From: Treponema sp. | Lineage (GTDB): Bacteria > Spirochaetota > Spirochaetia > Treponematales > Breznakiellaceae | Length of the DNA: 11,044 nt | Direction of reading: 5' to 3' | Assembly (NCBI GenBank): GCA_031268125.1 | Contig: JAIRXT010000090.1 | Span: 1 to 11,044 of the forward strand | Shown here: positions 6,661 to 11,044 of the stretch, piece after piece | Layout: the number at the start of each line of letters is the position of its first letter | How positions within the stretch are numbered: position 1 is the first letter of the stretch | Position numbers and translations under genes: made by a program | Notes under the pieces: generated by a model | What the model was told of the DNA's origin: nothing | What the model saw: only the letters and a program-made list of their open reading frames with translations | The model's database searches: none

Positions 6661-7599
6661 ATGGCCGCCATGCCAAGCGATAAGGGCGGTCCTGTGGTCC
6701 GCGCTCCGGTAAATCGTATCTTGCGATCCAGCATTGTTGACGGCCCCGGTAACCGGGCGGCGGTGTTTGTACAGGGCTGCAATTACGACTGCGTTTATTG
6801 CCACAATCCTGAAACAATTTCTCTCTGTTGTTCCTGCGGCGCCTGCGTAGCGGTTTGTCCCGCCGGGGCGTTGTCGGTGTCCTGCGGCGCTCCGGCGGGT
6901 GAGGGGGCTGCCGGGGTCCGCTGGGAACGGGAAATTTGCGTCCTTTGTGATACCTGCCTTAAAGCTTGCCCCCACAACGCCAGCCCCCGGGTACGGTTTA
7001 TGAGCCCCGAGGAGGTAATGGCGGAGCTTGAGCCATCCCTGGCTTTTATCCGGGGGGTAACGGTTTCCGGGGGGGAATGTACCCTGTACCGGGATTTCCT
7101 GTGCGCTCTGGGCAGGCTTGTCCGGGGGAAGTCCCTTACGTTTTTTCTGGACAGTAACGGGAGTTACGATTACGCCGGGGACGCCGGTCTTATGGCAGTT
7201 ACTGACGCTGTAATGCTGGACGTGAAGGCGGACCCGGCGGAGTACCACCGGGTTACCGGGGAGAGCGGCGGAGACCTCCTGGAAAAGATGGATTTCCTTG
7301 CCAGGGCGGGAAAACTCTGGGAGGTCCGCACGGTAGTAAGCCCCGGCCTTATGGACGCAGCGTCCCTGGTAGAAAAGGTCTGCCGCCGCCTGGCGCGGGC
7401 CGGTTCGCCCGGCTCTGCTAACGGCTCCGTCGGCGGCTCCTCCGGAACCGCCGTGCCGCCGCGGTACAAGCTGATTCGGTACCGCCCGGTGGGGGTACGG
7501 CCGGCGGCGGGCACGGCCCTGGCGGAACCGGACACGGCCCTGATGGATAGCCTTGCCGCGATATGCACGAAACATGGTATAAAGGCGGAGGTGGTATAA
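6661..7599 (+). CDS. yjjW: YjjW-type glycyl radical enzyme activase (radical SAM, two extra Fe-S clusters)
   Basis: Generates the glycyl radical on the YjjI partner using S-adenosylmethionine. The radical SAM motif CX3CX2C is C40, C44 and C47 in QGCNYDCVYC. Two ferredoxin-like CX2CX2CX3CP motifs follow, C56/C59/C62/C66 and C93/C96/C99/C103, as in activases that carry an inserted 2[4Fe-4S] domain. SGGEC at 136-140 is the SAM-binding GGE motif. The length of 312 residues fits the family. Near residues 246-266 there is a Gly/Ser/Ala-rich low-complexity stretch before PPRYKLIRYRP, which looks like a lineage-specific linker. The ATG at 6661 is the first possible start after a stop codon in frame; the ribosome binding site is weak, and an ATG at 6670 is an alternative. 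It lies 16 bases after yjjI and 6 bases before psuK, so cotranscription is very likely. Confidence 0.9.
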   Translation: MAAMPSDKGGPVVRAPVNRILRSSIVDGPGNRAAVFVQGCNYDCVYCHNPETISLCCSCGACVAVCPAGALSVSCGAPAGEGAAGVRWEREICVLCDTCLKACPHNASPRVRFMSPEEVMAELEPSLAFIRGVTVSGGECTLYRDFLCALGRLVRGKSLTFFLDSNGSYDYAGDAGLMAVTDAVMLDVKADPAEYHRVTGESGGDLLEKMDFLARAGKLWEVRTVVSPGLMDAASLVEKVCRRLARAGSPGSANGSVGGSSGTAVPPRYKLIRYRPVGVRPAAGTALAEPDTALMDSLAAICTKHGIKAEVV

Positions 7600-7605
7600 C
7601 AGAGC

Positions 7606-8532
7606 GTGAAGATAACGGTGATAGGCGGGGCCAATGTGGACATAACCGGAGTTTCAACCGCCCCCCTGCGGGAGCGGGATTCCAACCCTGCGAAGGTGCA
7701 TTTGAGCGGCGGCGGGGTGGCCCGGAACATGGCCTGTAATCTGGCGCGGCTAGGGGCGGAAGTTACCTTTGTCAGCGCTCTTGGCGATGACGGATTCGGG
7801 AAGCTCCTGCGGGAATCCCTGGCGGAATCGGGCCTGGATGATTCCGCGTTGATCCTACGGAAGGACCTTTCCACCGGCCTTTACCTGGTACTCCTGGAGC
7901 CCGCCGGGGAGATGTTTATCGCAGTAAACGATATGGCCGCGGTGGAATCCATCGGCCCGGCGGATGTGGAAGCCCTGGAGGACACGATTGGGGCGTCGGA
8001 CCTGGTGGTTGCTGACGCGAACCTGCGGCCCGAAACCCTGGAGGCCCTGCGGCGGCTTGCGGTCCTGCGCCGGACGCCCCTCATGGCAGACACCGTATCG
8101 GTAAGCAAAGCGGGACGGCTTAAAGCCATCTTCCCGGATCTTGCGCTGTTCAAGGCGAACCGCTCCGAAGCCGCAGCGCTGACCGGGTTCCCCCTGGATA
8201 CGGATGAAGCCCTGCGGAAAGGCTGCAGCGATCTTTCCGGCGGAAAAACCGCCATTTATCTTACCCTGGGAGCGCAGGGGAGTTGCTGCGCCTATGGGGA
8301 CGACTTCTTCAAGCAGCCGGTCCTGCCGGCCGCGCTGGTGAATGTCAACGGCGCGGGGGACGCCTTCGCCGCCGGAACTGCCTACAGCTTCTGCCTTGGC
8401 CGGGGGCTTCGGGAAACCGCGGTATTCGCTTCGGCCTGCGCGGCGGTTACGGTGGAAAGCGGCAACGGAGTAAGCGGAGAACTTACCCTGGAAAAAGTTT
8501 TGAAACGGGCGGCCGGTACCGGCCGCGAATGA
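7606..8532 (+). CDS. psuK: PfkB-family pseudouridine kinase (PsuK-like)
   Basis: Cytoplasmic kinase, 308 residues, expected to phosphorylate pseudouridine to pseudouridine 5'-phosphate with ATP. PfkB marks are GGANVDITG (7-15), GGGVARN (35-41) and NVNGAGDAFAAG (246-257), whose D252 is the catalytic base. DSNP near the N terminus and GEMFIAVNDM are strongly reminiscent of E. coli PsuK (YeiC). The adjacent psuG settles the assignment better than the sequence alone, since PfkB kinases are hard to tell apart; ribokinase or another nucleoside kinase is the alternative. The start is a GTG at 7606 with a GGAGGTGG box (7587-7594) about eleven bases upstream. It follows yjjW after six bases. Confidence 0.85.
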   Translation: MKITVIGGANVDITGVSTAPLRERDSNPAKVHLSGGGVARNMACNLARLGAEVTFVSALGDDGFGKLLRESLAESGLDDSALILRKDLSTGLYLVLLEPAGEMFIAVNDMAAVESIGPADVEALEDTIGASDLVVADANLRPETLEALRRLAVLRRTPLMADTVSVSKAGRLKAIFPDLALFKANRSEAAALTGFPLDTDEALRKGCSDLSGGKTAIYLTLGAQGSCCAYGDDFFKQPVLPAALVNVNGAGDAFAAGTAYSFCLGRGLRETAVFASACAAVTVESGNGVSGELTLEKVLKRAAGTGRE

Positions 8533-8580
8533 ACCGGGATGTGGGTTAGCAGCCCAGACTCATCCCTAAGGAGGCACATT

Positions 8581-9507
8581 ATGTCAGAATCCTGGGACAA
8601 ATATGTAGATGTCCTGCCCGAGGTCCAGCATGCCCTGAACCAGGGGAAGGCCGTAGTCGCGCTGGAATCGACGATCATTTCCCACGGGATGCCCTATCCC
8701 GACAACCTTGACTGCGCGGCGAACTGCGAAACGATAGTCCGCGATCACGGGGCGGTCCCCGCCACTATCGCCATTCTGAAGGGCCGGGTCAAAATCGGCG
8801 TTACCCGGACGGAGCTTGAGTATCTGGCGCAGGCCAAAAACGTAATAAAGTGTTCCCGCCGGGACCTGGCTGCCGTACTGGCCCTTGGACAAGACGGCGC
8901 GACAACGGTGGCCGCCACCATGATCCTGGCCAACCGGGCGGGTATACGCTTCTTTGCCACTGGCGGGGTCGGCGGCGTACACCGGGGCGCGGAAAACTCC
9001 CTGGACATTTCCGCCGATCTGACGGAACTCCAGACCACCGATGTCTGCGTGATTTCCGCGGGGGTCAAGAGCATCCTTGACATAGGCCGCACCCTGGAAT
9101 ACCTGGAAACTCTGGGCGTCCCGGTGGTCGCCTTCGGCCAGGACCGGTTCCCAGCCTTTTATACCCCGGATTCAGGCTTTGATGCCCCCCTGCGCATAGA
9201 TACCGCCGCCGCCGTTGCCCGTATGCTCAAGGTAAAGTGGGACTTCGCCCTTCATGGCGGCGCTATCATCGGGAATCCCATACCCAGGGAGTATGCCATG
9301 CCGCCGGAAAGGATAAACGGCGCCATTGAGGAAGCCCTGTGCCGGGCGGGCGCACAAAAGATAACCGGCAAGGAGATAACCCCCTTCCTGCTGGACACGG
9401 TTAAGCAGCTAACCGGCGGGGAGAGCCTGGAAGCGAATAAACACCTGGTATACGGGAACGCCGCCCTCGCTGCGGACATAGCAGCGGCCTTCTCCGTCCT
9501 GGAGTAG
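8581..9507 (+). CDS. psuG: Pseudouridine-5'-phosphate glycosidase
   Basis: Reversibly cleaves the C-C glycosidic bond of pseudouridine 5'-phosphate to uracil and ribose 5-phosphate; cytoplasmic, Mn-dependent. The 308 residues match the E. coli enzyme in length. Conserved blocks are VALESTIISHGMPYP (26-40, catalytic E29), GGVGGVHRGAENSLDISADL ending with D146 (metal ligand position) and SAGVKSILDIG with the Schiff-base lysine K163. The residue roles are taken from the E. coli enzyme by eye. The ATG at 8581 is chosen because TAAGGAGG (8567-8574) lies six bases upstream; an in-frame ATG at 8539 has no such site. It is the last gene of the operon, 48 bases after psuK. Confidence 0.95.
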   Translation: MSESWDKYVDVLPEVQHALNQGKAVVALESTIISHGMPYPDNLDCAANCETIVRDHGAVPATIAILKGRVKIGVTRTELEYLAQAKNVIKCSRRDLAAVLALGQDGATTVAATMILANRAGIRFFATGGVGGVHRGAENSLDISADLTELQTTDVCVISAGVKSILDIGRTLEYLETLGVPVVAFGQDRFPAFYTPDSGFDAPLRIDTAAAVARMLKVKWDFALHGGAIIGNPIPREYAMPPERINGAIEEALCRAGAQKITGKEITPFLLDTVKQLTGGESLEANKHLVYGNAALAADIAAAFSVLE

Positions 9508-9650
9508 GGCCGGAAAATCCCGCGCCAAACCGGCGGCGGCCTTATACCGTCCGGGGTTCCGCTTCGCTCTATTCATTGCGCCCGGCGCAACGAACACGCC
9601 ATACCCCTGCACTGAGGAACTGGCAAAATTTGGCCTATAGTTCTTGTAGT
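9508..9650. other. Intergenic stretch after psuG, no gene recognised
   Basis: No convincing gene was found here. A small hairpin, TTGCGC (9576-9581) with GCGCAA (9585-9590) around CCG, may help end the psu transcript but has no T run. The bases 9540-9620 have an unusual, coding-like texture without a supported frame, and 9622-9635 is a near-palindrome centred on AAATTT. Repeat copy C and the metN promoter follow. Confidence 0.4.
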
Positions 9651-9686
9651 GAGGCTCTTTCAAAACTTCAGTTTTGAAAGAGCCTC
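9651..9686 (+). repeat. Intergenic palindromic repeat, copy C (perfect 36-base palindrome)
   Basis: The arm 9651-9667 (starting GAGGCTCTTTC) is exactly complementary to 9670-9686 (ending GAAAGAGCCTC), giving about 16 pairs and a TTCA loop. The core AAAACTTCAGTTTT is identical to that of copy B read on the minus strand, while the stem bases outside the core differ but stay paired. It is the most intact member of the family here. A further CAAAATTTTG palindrome lies at 9692-9701. As RNA it would form a strong hairpin between psuG and metN and could end transcription in either direction. Confidence 0.8.
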
Positions 9687-9713
9687 AGTTTCAAAATTTT
9701 GGAACCGCCTTAC

Positions 9714-9742
9714 TTGTCAAGGATACCGGAACCGGATATTAT
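9714..9742 (+). promoter_or_regulatory. Sigma70-type promoter of the metN-metI operon
   Basis: TTGTCA (9714-9719) and TATTAT (9737-9742) each match consensus at five of six positions and are separated by exactly 17 bases. Transcription would begin near 9749, leaving a leader of about 54 bases before the metN ATG. The leader is too short for a SAM riboswitch and shows no S-box or T-box structure. Confidence 0.65.
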
Positions 9743-9802
9743 ACCAAAGTATTCCGATAGAATATCTATGATATGTTCGGGGCTGTGGTCAAGGAGGAAA
9801 AC

Positions 9803-10654
9803 ATGGGCCCCCTGGGGTTGTTTTCGGCAGTAGAGAGTACGGCGTCCGCTTTTTCGGAGGCCGGGTTTGGCGGTGAAGCCGCGGGAGAACCTCTTTTTAT
9901 TACCTTGAGCGGAATTTCCAAGCGTTACGGCACGGTTACGGCCCTGACCGGACTGGATCTGGACATTCCGCCGGGGAGTATTTTCGGCATCATCGGCAAG
10001 AGCGGGGCCGGCAAGTCCACGCTGCTGCGGATTATGAGCCTTTTGGAAAGCCCCGATTCAGGGCAGGTGTACTACGGCCGGGAACGGGTGGATACCCTGC
10101 GGGGGGCGGCGCTGAGGGAACGGCAGCGGAACATGGGGATGATTTTTCAGAATTTTAACCTTATGGCTTCCCGGAATGTTTCGGGAAACATCGCTTATCC
10201 GCTGGAGATTGCGGGGCTGCACAAAAAGCAGATCCATGAACGGGTGGAGGAACTGTTGGAACTGGTGGACATTACGGATAAACGAAGGGCCCGGCTGCGG
10301 GAGCTTTCCGGCGGCCAAAAGCAGCGGGTGGCAATTGCCCGGGCCCTGGCGTCCAGCCCGCAGGTCCTGTTTTGCGACGAGGCGACCAGCGCCCTGGACC
10401 CGCTGACTACCAGGTCTATTTTGTCCCTTATCCGGGAATTACAGCGGAAACTTTCGATCACCGTGGTGCTGATTACCCACCAGATGGAGGTGATTCGCGC
10501 CGTCTGCGAAGAAGTGGCGGTCCTTGACGGGGGACAGGTGGCGGAACGGGGAACCGTCCGGGACCTGTTTGCCAATCCCCGCTCGGCGGCGGCCCGGGAA
10601 CTGCTTCACAGCGGACAGCAGATTGGACATACGGAAGGGGGCGGCGATGAATAG
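9803..10654 (+). CDS. metN: MetN-like methionine ABC importer ATPase without NIL domain
   Basis: Cytoplasmic ATPase of 283 residues. After an unusual N-terminal extension of about 30 residues come Walker A GKSGAGKS (65-72), the Q-loop glutamine Q116 in FQNFNL, the signature LSGGQ (168-172), Walker B VLFCDEATSALD (188-199) and the H-loop histidine H226. The protein ends about 25 residues after the ATPase fold, whereas E. coli MetN (343 residues) carries a C-terminal NIL domain that binds methionine and inhibits transport. That regulatory domain is absent here without sign of a frameshift, because the stop overlaps the next start. The ATG at 9803 has AAGGAGG (9791-9797) five bases upstream; an in-frame ATG at 9773 lacks this. 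The methionine assignment rests mainly on the MetI-like partner. Confidence 0.85.
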   Translation: MGPLGLFSAVESTASAFSEAGFGGEAAGEPLFITLSGISKRYGTVTALTGLDLDIPPGSIFGIIGKSGAGKSTLLRIMSLLESPDSGQVYYGRERVDTLRGAALRERQRNMGMIFQNFNLMASRNVSGNIAYPLEIAGLHKKQIHERVEELLELVDITDKRRARLRELSGGQKQRVAIARALASSPQVLFCDEATSALDPLTTRSILSLIRELQRKLSITVVLITHQMEVIRAVCEEVAVLDGGQVAERGTVRDLFANPRSAAARELLHSGQQIGHTEGGGDE

Positions 10655-11044
10655 GACCCAGCTTGCGGGGATTCTGGCCCTGCTCCCCCAGGCAACCCTG
10701 GAAACGATCCACATGACCTTTTTTTCCGCCCTTATCGCGGTGATTCTGGGTTTCCCCCTGGGAACCGTCCTGTACTGCACCTCTCCGGTGGGGCTTTTCC
10801 CCCGGCGGCTCCTGTACAACACCCTTTCCCGAATCGTCAATGTGCTGCGGTCATTGCCTTTCATCATCCTGATGATACTGCTTATCCCCCTGTCCCGGCT
10901 GATCGTGGGGACCAGCATCGGCCCTACCGCCGTCATCGTGCCCCTGTCCATTGCGGCGGCCCCCTTTGTGGCCCGCATTGCCGAATCCGCCTTGCAGGAG
11001 GTGGACGCCGGGGTGCTCCTGGCGGCCCGGGCTATGGGATCGAC
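10647..11044 (+). CDS. metI: MetI-like methionine ABC importer permease (3' end outside window)
   Basis: Inner-membrane permease, partial: 132 codons are visible and the frame runs off the window. It starts at an ATG that overlaps the metN stop by eight bases, so the two are translationally coupled. Visible marks are LETIHMTFFSALIAVILG (first helix), SRIVNVLRSLPFIILM, a segment with LIVGTSIGPTAVIVP and AAPFVARIAESAL. These closely follow E. coli MetI as I remember it. The EAA-loop that contacts the ATPase begins at AARAMGS just before the window ends. A MetQ-type binding protein would be expected downstream, but it is not in view. Confidence 0.92.
   Translation, partial: MNRTQLAGILALLPQATLETIHMTFFSALIAVILGFPLGTVLYCTSPVGLFPRRLLYNTLSRIVNVLRSLPFIILMILLIPLSRLIVGTSIGPTAVIVPLSIAAAPFVARIAESALQEVDAGVLLAARAMGS

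Noticed and set aside
5274..6782. 502-codon open frame on the minus strand opposite yjjI
   Set aside because: It is a mirror of a well-supported glycyl radical gene in GC-rich DNA. Its translation has no recognisable domain and it runs across the yjjI-yjjW boundary.
7170..7874. 234-codon minus-strand frame spanning yjjW and psuK
   Set aside because: Shadow frame with Arg/Ser/Ala/Pro-biased composition that crosses two clear genes on the other strand.
1178..9686. CRISPR array or insertion-sequence ends as the source of the three repeats
   Set aside because: The copies are thousands of bases apart, in differing orientations, with genes between them, no regular spacers and no transposase or cas gene in view.
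9743..9802. SAM or T-box riboswitch in front of metN
   Set aside because: The leader from the proposed start is only about 54 bases and shows no long-range pairing of the needed kind.

Overview
The window reads as ordinary chromosome of an anaerobic bacterium, most probably a spirochaete of the Treponema group (termite-gut type is my guess). The grounds are a PnrA/TmpC-like binding protein with its nucleoside ABC transporter, an oxygen-sensitive glycyl radical enzyme with its activase, GC-rich codon use with many GGG glycine codons, and a dispersed intergenic palindrome. The species assignment is inference. All eleven supported genes or gene parts lie on the + strand, in three blocks.

Block 1 (8-4906) is a purine/nucleoside-type ABC importer: a periplasmic BMP-family binding protein, a double-domain ATPase and two BPD_transp_2 permeases. 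A strong hairpin and a possible second promoter separate the binding protein from the ATPase. The ATPase and permease genes overlap one another.

Block 2 (about 5061-9507) is a probable four-gene operon: a YjjI-type glycyl radical enzyme, its YjjW-type activase (radical SAM plus two ferredoxin-like clusters), a PsuK-like pseudouridine kinase and the PsuG pseudouridine-5'-phosphate glycosidase. PsuK and PsuG convert pseudouridine to uracil plus ribose 5-phosphate. The unassigned YjjI enzyme sits first in the same transcript. With the nucleoside importer just upstream, the region looks like an uptake and anaerobic catabolism island for (pseudo)nucleosides. This is the most interesting feature of the window.

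Block 3 (9714-11044) starts with a clear sigma70-type promoter and holds a MetN-like ATPase that lacks the usual C-terminal NIL domain, overlapping a MetI-like permease cut by the window end. This is probably a D/L-methionine importer.

The intergenic regions carry three copies of one palindromic repeat family (around 1178-1207, 5007-5036 and 9651-9686). They share the same outer hexamer, and two share a 14-base core. The stems are preserved although their bases differ. I saw no tRNA, rRNA, CRISPR, insertion sequence or phage gene.
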